Positions 14,764-27,671 of a DNA stretch of 64,000 bases are shown here, one piece after another. A program made the translations under genes and the position numbers. Position 1 is the stretch's first letter; every line of letters begins with the position of its first letter. The notes below the pieces were generated by a model. It worked only from the letters and a program-made list of their open reading frames with translations, was not told the DNA's origin and searched no databases. Source of the stretch: Antedon mediterranea (lineage: Eukaryota; Echinodermata; Crinoidea; Comatulida; Antedonidae); the NCBI RefSeq assembly GCF_964355755.1, contig NC_092670.1, positions 25,097,795 through 25,161,794 of the forward strand, in the 5' to 3' direction.

Positions 14764-16786
14764 TTATTCGTGCGTATCAACGTATTCTTCCTCGGTATCT
14801 CCGTCGTCATCAGAATCTACAGCATGGGTAGTCAGTTGAGATTCTGTAATAGGTGGGGTTACGCCATTCGCAGACAGAAGATACGCCAATTGCAATGCCC
14901 TGCTTTTGAAATGGAATTCAGTGTCGTTTTTAGTGTCACTGCTTCTAGTATTATTTCTTATTTGTATATTTTCTGTACTATTACGTGTTTGGGAAACGTC
15001 TGCAATAGGTGGAACTTGGTTGATTTCTTCTGTACTATTTTGTGTATGTCGAGAAACGTCTGCAGTAAGCGGAACTTGATTCATTTCTTCATTACTGTTT
15101 TGTGTATGTCGGGAAACGTCTGCAGGAAGCGGAACTTGGTTGACTTCTTCTGTACTATTTTGTGTATGTCGGGAAACGTCTGCAGTAAGCGGAACTTGAG
15201 CCATTTCTTCTGTACTGTTGTTTTGTGTATGTCGAGAAACGTCTGCAATAAGTGGAACTTGAGCCATTTCTTCTGTACTGTTTTGTGTATGCCGGGAAAC
15301 GTCTGCAGTAAGCGGAACTTGAGACATTTCTTCTGTATTGTTTTTTGTATGTCGGGAAACGTCTTCAGTAAATGGAACTTGAGCCATTTCTTCTGTACTG
15401 TGTTGTGTTTGTCGGAAAAAGTCTGCAGTAAGTGGAACTTGAGCTATTTCTTCTGTACTGTTTTGTGTATGTCGGGAAACGTCTGCAGTAAGTGGAACTT
15501 GACACATTCCTTCTGTATGAGATTGTTTAGTGTTATTCTCGCATGTTTCTTCAGTTGACAACGCGTTACCAAGTTCCTCACCATGGCATGCAAACGCGTT
15601 ACCAGTGTCCCTATAACCTGACAACGTTTCAGATATTTTAAAATGATCATGTATGCTTTGTTGAGATATATTTTTTGAAATCTCTTCCAAGAGACTGTCC
15701 GTGCTCACTGGATAAGATAGTTGAAATGTAACATCATCGGCATCTTGATTTACACTTTCGGCATAAACATTTTCATACGTCATATACCTGCTGCTTGTGT
15801 GATGTATCTGATGATCTTCTTCGCCTGATGAATCGTTTACTATGACATCTTCGACACCTTCGTAATTTATTGGTGATATTTCCTGATGGTGTATCCTACC
15901 TGATGCTCCGGAATTGTTACCATTTTCTATCAGGTCGACTGATTCTTCTGGTTCAGAGTTCCCATCTGGTGTTGTGTCCAGATCACCATTATACACATTG
16001 GCATAAATCGGCACCATGTATCCTTCCATATCTTCTTCGGTTTCCGAATATGTTACAGTGGTGTACCGTGTACCAGATTGGGACACACGACAATCATCAA
16101 CACGTTTCCTACCCGTCAGTTGTTTCAACATGAGCTCTTTCTTTTCTCTCAGCTTTCGTCTAAAATTCTTTTGAGATGGTTGTCTTTCATCTTGGTGGGA
16201 CAATTCAAGCTCTTCATCCAATCGCATCTTCTCGTTTTTTATATCAACTTGTCCATCAAAGTACGTTCTGTCAATTTGTCGAAAATCAGCAAGAGTCATT
16301 CGAAGTGGACTGCCAAAACCAAGGTAATCCAGAATAGTGTGTATTACGTTTTTAACGTAGTAGGGTCTAATAATAAAAATAAAAAAAATACATCTTGCCT
16401 AAAATAATAAGGTAAATACACCATCGTAGTTTGAAAGAATTACGTCAGGCTCTTTGAAAATATGGTAAGCTTCAGTCTGTGTCAATATTCGTCGATGCGT
16501 GTAATTATGAGTTATTAGTTGGGGTGGAGTTTAAGAGTAAACTACTACTGAGTAAGACTACTCTAAGCAACAAACGGCAATGAAGCGTGTGGAAGTGTGG
16601 AGGAAGTTATTTAGTTGCATGTATACGTATACGTCTAATAAATACCTTCGACAAAGATACATAATGCAGGATATACTACTCGTCATCACTATGGCGATGA
16701 CGACAGCGGCGAAAAATACTTCGACGGATATCTTCCATTCCGTCAATGTACGTGCTAGTACGTCTACAAAAAAATATTTCTAGTGA

Positions 16787-16826
<40 letters not shown>

Positions 16827-19800
16827 GTTAGTGTTATTATTATTATTATAACTGACTATGCCCTAAAAAATATACCAAAACACCATTTAGGTTAAATTGC
16901 TAACGATCTTAACAAGATTATGGAATCTCCATAACATTATCCAGTAAAATATATGATACACATTTGCATGTAGTAGCTATTCTTTGACAAATTCAAATTT
17001 CGTACACTTGCAAACTTTCCCATTTTATTGTTTGCTTGAGTTTAGTTTTTAGTTTTAGTTTCGACTTCTGCAAACTTGTTTTTCGATAGTTTGCCGAAGT
17101 CAACTGTTCTACACTACCAAACTTTGGGAAATTATTTCTTGACAAACTAGGAGTTTGCTCTAGTTTCCAAATTAAAATAGAAACAAACAGTACCTTTTAA
17201 ATTTGCTATACAAACTTTGACCAAACGTGTGTCAACTAAAGTTGTATTGTAGGCCCTACTCACCATAGGGTTCAGCTATCGATACGGCAAACGCTTGATG
17301 GATCTCAGCCCTATTGGAAAACCGAAACTGACAGGCATACAAACCCTGCGCCTCTTCGTCGATGTGATGAAGATGAAGAATGGTTGTGTTTGGTAATATT
17401 GGGTTCTACATCAACACAATGCCAAACAAAGCAAAAGATTATTATTTACAGATACGATGTAATAAAACTGGTTAATACTTTAGCACGAAGAAAAAACAAG
17501 TACGATAATCTTTCTTACATCATTTTCAAGTCGAATGTGTTCAGCCGCTGGATCGACGAACTGGTTTTCCTTCAGCCAAACTATTTCAACACCGTGTTCG
17601 TGTTCTGTATTTCTACACCTTAGTTGAACACTTGCCCCATGGATTACATAATGTTCTTGAAAGTTTGCTGCAAAAAATTACAATGTATTCCCAATTTAAC
17701 ACCAATGTTTCAATACAGTTTTCAGAAAGTGTTTTTTTTTAGTCTCGCTGATGACGGCAACGCATCATGCCATGCGGGGAGACATTTGGAATGTGTTTCT
17801 TCACTCGATTCTTCGTTGTATATTCTAGGTCTCTCGCAAATCGATTGAAAACAAGAAATACTCACCAGCTAGTGTGGCCGATGACGAATCAACACTTTTA
17901 TCGTAAGACTGCTTTAGCATATCTGTCATCAAGTACACTACATCGTTCAGTTTAATTTGATAAATGTGGCCAGTAAATCCTACAATATCGCCTTGTTTTG
18001 GATCCGAACTTTCCCATGGTGGTAAGCCCCCGATGTAGATTTTGTTTGACGGAGTAAACCGCAGGTCTTGCCCGGATAGTTGAGACGCAGGCTCTTTGTT
18101 GACTCGTAGAGAAACCTGGTTTGGCTCAATTTGTATATCAACGATCATCCATGTTTTAGTCTAAAGAAAGTAAGTGTTAGGATGGCAAGTTGAATATAGA
18201 TTGTAACATGAAGTGAACAAATGTGAAAAGAGGAATAAAATTTTATACACTTATGAATCAAAGAATAATAAAGAATTATGTTGTTATTCCAAATTTAAAA
18301 GCATTGTTACAAATATAATACCAGCGGTCCCTACCTCTTCAAGATCTCTCTCAATTTCCAAATTTCTTTCACCCAGGTTCAAAGAAAGAACGATTTTATT
18401 TTTGTTCAATTTCACTGACATAAAAGAGCCGGAAACGGACCCGTTACAATGTATTAGAAGACCATCTGAACCTGGAGCGCTGACGATCGCTTGTATGTTC
18501 CGTAAATGTCCGTCATCATTTTGTGTAATTGTTGAAAATTGTTCTCCATTGAATTCAATAGGTGTTGCCATAATGTCTGTGACAAACAATACGTCATCAA
18601 ATAAGTTAGTTATTGAAGTTAACTATGATTGGTTTGGGAACGATAACTTGGAAGTAATGTGTTCTTACCTATTAGATCTCTGTCACTGTTCAAGCTCGTG
18701 TACGGTATGTCTGATGTTCCATGCCAATATATCTTATCCTCAAACAAAGTCATCAACTTATAGTTCATTGTAAATTTGGCGATCTTTCCTACGAACCCCG
18801 ACCACACTAAACACAATACAAGAAATAAGTGTCATTACTATAACTAACTGCGTAATATTTTTCTCTAATCTATGCTGCTAATACAAATCGAATACAATGT
18901 TTCGTTAACACTGTGTGTGTTGAATCAATGTACTTTGCATTTGTTTAAATCTATCTTACAGCTTCTGTTTCAAATTGTGATTGGATGCATCAGTCATCAA
19001 CTTGTCTAACTTGGTACTTAATAATAATAATAATAATAATAATAATAGGCCCAATAATAATATCCTGGATTTATATAGCGCCTAATGTTGTGAAACCTCT
19101 ACGCGCTGAACATTATTACCCCAGTCATTTTTTGGGATCAAACACGTATGGAAACATACTCCCATAATGCAGCTAGTAATCAGCGCAAAGTTGTGTCTTG
19201 ATCTAACCGGGTACCCATTTATACACCTAGGTGGAGAGAGGTAAACGTAAGTAAAGTATCTTGCCTAAGGATACAAGCAATGCAGCGAGAGTTGGATTCG
19301 AACCTCGATCTCACGAAACGCTTCAGTTTAAATCTTTGCTGGCTCGTCGTACAAGTTTAAAGTTTACCTGTTGCTTTGCTATCTACATGTGGGTACAGAT
19401 GAGGCATACAGCCACCAAGGTATACAGGAAGATCGTAGTCAACAAACTCTGTTATCTTTTCAGTAAAATTGTTTGTCTTTGTATATTTGTCATTTAGTCG
19501 CACATGTCCCAGGTTCCCGGTAATAGAAACTTGTATTGTGTTCCATTTAAAAAGCTGTATGGTATACGAAATCGATTAAAATATATTTGGAACTTATGTA
19601 ATTATACAAGTATAGCTTGATGCTGTGATACGATATAAATTAATTATATACTGATAACTTAGTTTAGTGTAAAGGCTGCTTTCTACTACTAGTTTTTAAT
19701 TATTAAAAAATGGAACACCACGCAGCACTCAATTTTATTTACAGAACTAACCTCCACTGGATGACCAACCACTTTGAGTTCTGCTGATCCAACTTTAGCG

Positions 19801-22800
19801 TAGAGATAGACACACCCACCCACCAAGCTGACGTAAACCAACTGACGGTTATAGTAATCATGACGTTTCATTACAATCAAACCGTCTGCAGATTCTGGCA
19901 GAAGTCGCAGATACATAAGAACTTGTTTTGTTGGATACCCGTACTTTGTGTACATTATGAACGATTTGCCATTAAACAGTCTCATTTCCTCTTGGTGCTC
20001 TAAGAAATTCAGACAAAATTGATGCTGAGGTATTAGGCCTACTGACCGTAGTAATAGTTTAGTTTTGTACTAACCAATATCTGTTTGTTCATAATTGTGA
20101 TAATTGGTTGCGTTGCGCATCACAAATTCATTCATTTCATTTATTCTTTATGTTGTATTCAAAATGTACATATACAGCATTACAGATACCAAGCTCTTAA
20201 ATTAATATACCTAATTAAATAATAAAACAATAAAATAAAAATACAAAAGCCCATGGACCACAAACTGGTAATACGTGTACATTGAATCTCTCTGAGTAAA
20301 AATCGCCAGTATGCATCTATTGCTGAGCCGTAAAAGGCATTTCTCATAATGCACATAACCAGGATTATTAGAGTGGTTGACTCTAAGTACTAAAAAAACA
20401 TAGATGGAAGTACATACTGTAAGTACGCATGCGCGGTTCACGTGAATGAATTGAACCAGTATCTAATGCTTTAGTCTACAACTAAAGTTGTTCACGGTAA
20501 GTTCTGAATACTGTGATTATGATTGAGTTCTTAGCAAATGTTTGACAATTACCTTGTGTGCATGGCTGTTTGTAGCAGTGTCTGGATTCTGTTCCATAAC
20601 CATCGCATAGGTTTCCATTACCAGTAGGTGCTGGATTCGTACAAGTACGATCTCTTGATGTAATACCTTCACCACACGAGGATTTACATGGTCGCCATGC
20701 ATTCCAATTTGCCCAATTTCCATCAACTGATTGAATATGTCAAAATCATTGAGAGTTATATAAGAACACCCGTTATATTGATGATGGTGTAACAATCATC
20801 AAAGGAACTGGGATTAAATGTGGCTTGCCGAACACAAAAGCAAAGCTCCTTTACTTACCTGGACAAGGGTCAAGACTGCAGACACTAAGTTGTTTATACT
20901 CTCCACCACATCTCGCCACACTCACTACATCATCTTGAGCCAAGCACACTCGTCTACGATTGGTAGTTCCACCACCACATGATTTCGTACACTGTGTCCA
21001 ATTTCCCCATTCAGCCCAAGATATTTCTTTAAAAAATGATTGTAACAATAGTAAACAAAGAGGTTGTAGAAATAATTCGCTAATTAATTGGGTGAGTTAT
21101 GTTTTAATTTCTTAATTTAAAATCTATAAATAAATCTGAACGTCTTGAAATTTACTGTGAACTAACGTAGGCCTATTTGAAGTCGGATATGAATACTGGG
21201 GCTTGTTCGAAATAGCAGGTTATATTGAATTGGTAAGATCTGATATTTACCTGGACAAGGAGAATCTTGGCATTCAATACGTTGTGTACTATTGCCGCTA
21301 CAAATCGCTCCTCCAAAGGCAGGTCTCGGATTGGTGCACATTCTGTATCTTTCGGCAAAACCAGATTTACACGTTTTCGAACAAACTGTCCACTTCGTCC
21401 ACTCAGACCAACCCCCGTTAACTGTCAACAAAATAGATCAAATGAATACTACGGTTTTTAACACTGTTATACTACACATTAGAAAACGACAAAATTAATA
21501 TCGCCACCTTAATAAACAAAATTCTATTTATCAATACATTCTAGTCAATCAACAACAACAAACAAACAACTACAAAGTAAGTGGCAGGAAACACAAAGGG
21601 GAACTAAATCCCTATGACAAGAGCCTGTGAATCCTCTTACCAAGTAGCACATAAAGATAAAATATAGCATTTCAATAACAATATCCACACAAGAAATGGC
21701 AAAAAACCATTCATAAAAATACAAAAACAAGCAGAAAAGTAAAAACACTTTACTCAGAGTAGAAATTCATTTTAAGTTTGAACAATAATGTAGGAAAATT
21801 ATCCATTAAAAATGAGTTCTTGACTTCGTCTTGGATTTCTTCCAACAATCACGGGAAAATATGAATTACTGATTGATGCAGGCCGTTAATTCCGTGCATA
21901 AAAGTGTCTGAAACTTAATACCTAGACGACGTGTATTGACGCAAATATTTTACGGATACTTTCACAGTCTATGTACCCCATTAGAGTTTTTCGACATTTA
22001 CCCAAATAGTTGGCCTACACTAAAGCTCGGTTCTCTCTAGAGATGCAACGCAAGGACTTGACGCAAGCACGAGAGTAGACCAATTACAGTTCGAAAATCG
22101 CTTGTGATTGGTCAAATCACCTACGTTGCGTTACGTACTTGTGTTGCGTCTCTAGTGTGGGAACTAAGTTTAAGCTTACATACCGACGCATGGAATGTGG
22201 CTATTGCACACTGCAACATCGTAAAGCGGACCACTACACGTGGTATTTGTTCCATCGTCAACGCAAGTCCGATGGCGTAACATGGTTCCACCGGCACAAG
22301 TTGTTCTGCAAGAGGTCCATCGGCTCCACTTGCTATATTCTAACAATTACACAATGTATACACAAATGTGTGTTTAGAAATTTGTCTTTTATTCTGTAAT
22401 AAACTGACAACCTAAAATATTTCAAGCAATATAAAAAAACGCTTACCTTGCTGTTTGACTGCATGGGTTTCATTTATAGGACACGATGCTTCCATATGAT
22501 TACACCTCTCTTTTCCAAACGGTTCCCCTTCACATAAACTGTTTGAACCAACCGGTGTCGGATTTGTACAAGTCCGCACGCGAACTCGTTCACCCCATCC
22601 ACATATTGATGTACACATACTCCATCGAGACCATTCGCTCCACCCTCCTTGTCCTAGCAATTTAAAAAAATAGAGTTTGGGTCAACACATTCTTGCTTCA
22701 TAATTCATATGTAACTGTGATAACTGTGAACTGCATTTTACTTACACAGTTTATCAATGACAAGTGTTATAACATAACATTTAGATAATCACATTATCAT

Positions 22801-25800
22801 CTGATTATAGTAAATGACGAAGACGATAATGAAAAGAAAGATAGTGCCTTACGTTGACAACTTGCTATCTGACATGGTACTTCTTTGATGATATTATCTT
22901 TTGTCGTGCCATCGCCTAATACGCACGCCCCGTCACCAATGCAACGTCGTATCGATTGTCGGACACCTTCACCACAAGTCATAGAGCAATGGGACCAATG
23001 AGACCAAGGTGAAAAGTGTACTCCCACTGTGAAGTCAACAAAACGGTAAAAGAACGTTTTCATAAGTTATAAAACCTAGTCCACACTACGTTTGTAATCT
23101 ACTCGACTACACTGGCACTGGCACAATTTGCCGAAATTTATCAACAGGTCGACTACACTAGCAAACTTTGCCGAAGTTTGTCAACAGGTCGACTACACTA
23201 GCAAACCTTGCCGAAGTTTGTCAACAGGTCGACTACACTAGCAAACCTTGCCAAAGTTTGTCAACAGGTCGACTACACTAGCAAACCTTGCCGAAGTTTG
23301 TCAACAGGTCGACTACACTAGCAAACCTTGCCAAAGTTTGTCAACTGGTCGACTACACTAGTCAACCTTGCCGAAGTTTGTCAACAGGTCGACTACACTA
23401 GCAAACCTTGCCGAAGTTTATCAACTGGTCGACTACACTATCAGACTTTGCCAAAGTTTATCAACTGGTCGACTACACTAGCAGACTTTGCCCAAGTGTG
23501 TAAACTGGTCGACTACACTAGCAGACTTTGCCGAAGTTTATCAACTGGTCGACTACACTAGCAAACTTTGCCAAAGTGTGTAAACTGGTCGACTACACTA
23601 GCAAACTTTGCTGAAGTTTATCAACTGGTCGACTACACTAGCAGACTTTTCCGAAATGTCAACTGGTCGATTACAATAGCAAACCTTGCCGAAGTTTGTC
23701 AACTGGTCGACTACACTAGCAAACTTTGCCGAAGTTTATCAACTGGTCGACTACACTAGCAAACTTTGCCGAAGTTTATCAACTGGTCGACTACACTAGC
23801 AAACTTTGTCAAGGTGTGTAAACTGGTCGACTACACTAGAAAACTTTGCCGAAGTTTATCAACTGGTCGACTACACTAGCAAACCTTGCCGAAGTTTGTC
23901 AACTGGTCGACTACACTAGCAAACCTTGCCGAACTTTATCAACTGGTCGACTACACAAGCAAACCTTGCCGAATTTTATCAACTGGTCGACTACATTAGC
24001 AAACTTTGCCAAAGTGTGTAAACTGGTCGACTACACTAGCAAACTTTGCCAAAGTGTGTAAACTGGTCGACTACACTAGCAAACTTTGCCGAAGTTTATC
24101 AACTGGTCGTATACAGTAGCAGACTTTGCCGAAGTTTGTCAACTGGTCGATTACAATAGCAAACTTTGCCGAAGTTTGTCAACTGGTCGGCTATACTAGC
24201 AAACTATTTAATGTTTTTCCATTGTTCATGGTAGAGGAGAAACTCCACGGTTCTCTCTAGCTAATTCGGTCTGACTTTATCTGCAAATCAGCATTTAAAC
24301 TGAATCCACACACATTATGTCTCTAATCGTTTTAGTTCGTGATTGATAGTGTCGAAATAAAGTTCAATGGTAACATTACCTGTCTCCGTACAGTTGTTTT
24401 CAAAACAACGCGATTTTTCAAGTGAGCTTCCTGGACACATTTCTCCAGCATTGAGTGGACGCGGTGAATCACATGAGCGTATATGATACCGATGACCATT
24501 ACCACAGTTGGATGAACATCTACTCCATTCACTCCATTCTGACCATTTTCCGTCAACCGGACATCCTTCTGAGTGTTTGTAGCAGTTAATGTATGACCAA
24601 TATTTGTCCTGAAAAGAAAAACGTGACAAAAGAATTGCTTGGAATTTAACCTATTAGACCATTAGATTATTCTGACCATTTCTAGAAATGGTCAGAAATA
24701 TTCTAATATAAAGTCATACATAACTGATAGAACATACTCCAATGTTTTGATTTCAATACCGTTTTTTTTTACTATGATGAATGGGATACTTCACAAACAA
24801 TGGCATATTTCAATATCAAATTTGGTAATATTTCAGAAATATGTCCTAATACGTTACGTACCGCTTCTTCCTTTTCTATTATAATGTCTTCAACTTCTTG
24901 ATAACTGCAATGAGATAACAAACACTTGTTCTTTAGTTGTGGGTTACTTCTGTGTAGCATCTTTAGATAATTTACACTGACTTTCGAGAGAATTGCTGAA
25001 TCTATAAAATACAATTTCATTAATAAAGATAAGAAACTAGATCTATATTGTCAACGGGTATTCTCGATGAGTGCTCGAGCGGAATACTGTATTAAGACAT
25101 TTTTATTTGAGAATGCAGTAATAAAAAAATATTAGTGAGCTGGTTTGTAAAACTATAATTGTTCTTCTACAAACTGGAAAGAAGAAAGAATTGTCAACAG
25201 ATGATAATAGTTATTTTGCAAAGAAAGTTAAATGATACAGTACCATTTTGATGACAAGCGATTTTGATATTGCATTTAGTGATTTGTGTTGTTTGACCAC
25301 TACACTGTCTGCCTCCATTACTTGGTCGTGGAGAGTCACAAGTCCGAAATCGTGATTTCATACCATCCGGACCACATGTAATGTCACAATGTGCCCATTT
25401 ACTCCAAATACTCCATCCACCGTCAACTAAAAATATGAATACCAATACTTGTTTATTTAACGTAACTGATTAAATGAGCCAATTGAATCGAAATGACCGC
25501 GCAATACAAGTCAAGGCGTAGACGTATACATACGTACGTATGCCTATCATTTGAAACCCGAACGCTTTTTAAAATGGAACTTAGGCCTATAACATTTGCG
25601 GTATAGACTTACTACTATTGACACTGCTGCACTAACATGACACTAGTCCGATATAATTCTCTATTTAGTAGGCCTACACCGAAATGTTTATTTTCTGTAA
25701 TACTAAATAGGCCCTGCCACTACGTAGTATTATCAATGATACCCCTTTCACACCAAAACACCTGGGCGTCAACTCCGGAGAACACCGGGGCGTCAACTCC

Positions 25801-26735
25801 GGAGAAGTGTCTCCGGAGTTTTGCTTTTGGTGTGAAAAAGGGGTATGAGAAGCGTACCTGGACAGTCATCTTTACGTCCTGTCTTTGTACATCGGTACCA
25901 GTTCCAAAAGTTACTAAATTGAAACTGATCTGACTCTTCTAATCCCCACACATAGTGTCTAGCCTCTTGCTGGGAGCACATGTAATGTTTGAGATGTAGG
26001 CAGTGTGTGATGAAGCGCGTTCTGTCAGGTGGGTTCAGCAACTGCAACGCATTACTCAATTCTGCGGGAATGCGAAAAGTAGCAGCGCCCGATTGCGGTT
26101 CTACACACAAAAGGAAACAAAACAACACTATAGCCTAAATATAAGTTTATTTGGATCAAATGGATAGATAGACTAGGGCGTACTTCAATTTTTATATAGG
26201 GCCTAGCCTAGCGTAGGTCTAATAACAAACATTTAATACTGCGGTATGCCAAATTAAATAAGCTAGGCCTACGAGGAACCTGCAAAGAAAGGTAACATTT
26301 GTTTCACAGTTTTTTAAAAACAGTAGGAAATAAATTATTATCATCCTTTTAATCAAGTTTCAAGTTTCGGTTTTAATAAACCTCTTATTAGCAGAGCATA
26401 ATTATTTGTATGATTCGTGTCATAAACATTTGGAACATCGATTCACACATATAACAATTGTGAGAGGGGGCATGCCTTAACGACGTACGATGGTTATAGC
26501 AATTAATAGTTAATACTGTAGCCTACCTAGCCTATAGGCGCGGCATGGTCTGCCTACCTCTTAGTTAGTCTTAGGCAGGCCTAGGCCTAGCCTAGGCTAC
26601 CTAATTCTCTAGTTATTTGCTTAAGTAAACGTAAGTATCATTAAGGCCTTACTAAAAATGACTTTACTTACCACACCAAACTGTATAATTTATGGCCAAT
26701 ATTAATATAAAGAGTTGAAAGAAAATTCGTGGCAT
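14764..26735 (-). CDS. Type I membrane receptor: TSP1 x8, LamG x2, Ig, repeat tail
   Basis: Twenty coding exons join in frame without a stop (4974 nt, 1657 aa): 26672-26735, 25858-26100, 25244-25426, 24862-25001, 24380-24608, 22853-23026, 22447-22653, 22184-22339, 21251-21421, 20859-21026, 20553-20726, 19752-19999, 19368-19554, 18669-18806, 18335-18576, 17866-18160, 17519-17667, 17264-17405, 16646-16763, 14764-16309. Exon 1 encodes a signal peptide (MPRIFFQLFILILA). Residues 22-102 are a four-Cys domain, 103-163 are TSP1, and 164 to about 230 are a second four-Cys domain. Seven TSP1 repeats follow to 636, each with WS.W and CS..C motifs. LamG domains lie at about 640-800 and 835-985. The Ig domain (1007-1103) has VQLRCRN, IVWLKEN and DEEAQGLYACQ. 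The membrane span is about 1117-1140 (VFFAAVVIAIVM). The tail is 514 residues. The TSP1 exons are phase 1-1, allowing shuffling. The family is unrecognised; an adhesion or guidance-type surface receptor is inferred. Confidence 0.85.
14960..15515 (-). repeat. 60-bp coding repeats in the receptor tail (nine 20-residue units)
   Basis: In frame within the last exon of the receptor, the unit TEEMAQVPLTADVSRHTQNS recurs about nine times (residues about 1410-1585). Variants include QVPFTEDVSRHTKNN and QVPLPADVSRHTQNS, and one unit has an extra Asn. Units are hydrophilic, lack Cys and Tyr, and keep VP and ADVSR. The reading frame is preserved across all units, which argues for selection on the protein. 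Confidence 0.95.
16789..16850. repeat. ATT microsatellite
   Basis: Run of ATT triplets with two interruptions (GTT), directly upstream, in gene sense, of the membrane-span exon of the receptor gene. Confidence 0.9.
19020..19320 (-). mobile_element. Interspersed repeat with tRNA-like B box, copy 1
   Basis: A TAA microsatellite is followed by TTATATAGCGCCTAATG, then ACCCATTTATACACCTAGG and GGATTCGAACC. The last is the exact complement of a pol III B box (GGTTCGAATCC). The opening TTATATAGCGCCTAAT...CTAAGCGC recurs at about 35930-35995. It lies in the intron between receptor exons 13 and 14 (19368 and 18806). Confidence 0.65.
22022..22171. mobile_element. MITE next to receptor exon 8
   Basis: Inverted ends: AAAGCTCGGTTCTCTCTAGA at the left, complementary with mismatches to TCTAGTGTGGGAACTAAGTTT at the right. 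The pairing continues with GATGCAACGCAAG against CTTGTGTTGCGTC. The right end lies about 12 bp from the exon 8 donor (exon ends 22184). No coding capacity. Confidence 0.75.
23090..24205. repeat. 40-bp minisatellite (about 28 units) in receptor intron
   Basis: Unit: CTACACTAGCAAACTTTGCC + GAAGTTTGTCAACTGGTCGA, period 40, with variant blocks (CAACAGG units first, CAACTGG units later; GCAGAC variants). Nearly every unit holds a GTCGAC. It fills most of the intron between receptor exons 5 and 6 (24380 and 23026). Part of the unit closely resembles the ends of the MITE family at 38673, 48791 and 55736 (CTACACTATCAAACTTT). Confidence 0.97.
25739..25846. mobile_element. MITE next to receptor exon 2
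   Basis: 108 bp with inverted ends ATACCCCTTTCACACCAAAA and TTTTGGTGTGAAAAAGGGGTAT. It contains two direct copies of GGGCGTCAACTCCGGAGAA. Its right end lies five bases beyond the splice donor sequence of exon 2 (exon end 25858, GTACGC at 25857-25852). Confidence 0.8.
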
Positions 26736-27671
26736 TGTAAAATTATGATTTATTTCTCTTTCAACAAACACATGCTGTTAGAGAGTAGACATGGCGGCGA
26801 CTTTTAAAAAAACAAAACAAAAACTGTAACTGGGCCGACGCACAGTGCGTATATATTCTTCATGGCAACAACAATTACTCTTAAAAGTGCGCACGTATTC
26901 TGCGGTTGCTGGGCAGTGGTGCGCGTTGACTCTGGACGAGCAGCAGCTGATTGGTTGAAAGTTTTTCACTTTTATCGACCAAGTGGTCCAACTATTATGA
27001 TGATTGTACGTGACGCGGAGGCCAAAATAAATATAATTATATGAGACAAAAAATGGATAAATATCATTATAAACGCTTGGTACAAATTGTTATTTATTAT
27101 TATTTATGTCATATTTAATAATCGTTTGAGATACATTTTAACAAACGCGTTGAACGATGAGTTGACGAGTTGACAAAAAGTAGAAAACAGGAAGTGGATA
27201 GGAGCTCTAAAGGATTGAAGCAAGAAAGGAAAGCTGGCCTATTATAGGGCCTAGGCAAGAAGAACTTCCAATTTTCTGTGCTATAATATATTTAATTTGT
27301 TTCCTGTTTAAATTATAAAACTATCAGAAGTTTCAATATTATTGAAGTATCGAAGTGAATTAAATATCCTTAAACAGCAATTTTAGTTTCTAGGCTTGCT
27401 AACGGGAAGTGCATAGGCCTGGCCCTAGCCAGGAATAGGCCTAGATAGAGACCTACCAAGGCCCGCCTAGTAGTCGATCGTAGAGGCCTAGCCTATTATA
27501 TAGTGTGTGTGGCGGAAGGGCGATGAGACGCACTTGACAGCCACAACAAATATACTGTGAATGCTGTGATTTTAGAGGCTATTAATTAACCTTGCCCTTG
27601 TCTACTACTACTAGACAAATCAGTTAAATAATTAATAAAATAGAATAAAAACTGTACAAAAATATTTCAAG
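26736..27671. promoter_or_regulatory. Divergent intergenic region, receptor gene / EXOC7
   Basis: The two start codons are head to head about 936 bp apart, so this segment should hold both promoters. ATGGCGGCGAC at 26791-26801 contains the core of a YY1-like promoter motif, 56 bp upstream of the receptor ATG. A TAGGCCTA-rich patch lies at about 27410-27500 near the EXOC7 side. No TATA box can be assigned with confidence. Confidence 0.45.

Noticed and set aside
14770-15558. Plus-strand open frame of 262 codons with repeated CMSGNVCSKRNL-like units
   Set aside because: Antisense reading of the 60-bp coding repeats of the receptor tail; the minus-strand frame is joined to upstream exons.
20517-20795. 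Minus-strand open frame of 92 codons
   Set aside because: Wrong frame; the real product of this exon is a TSP1 repeat (VDGNWANWNAW...CKSSCGEG) in the phase-1 frame at 20553-20726.
23328-24061. Open frames with NWSTTLANLAEV repeats
   Set aside because: They are readings of the 40-bp minisatellite in an intron, each broken after a few units.
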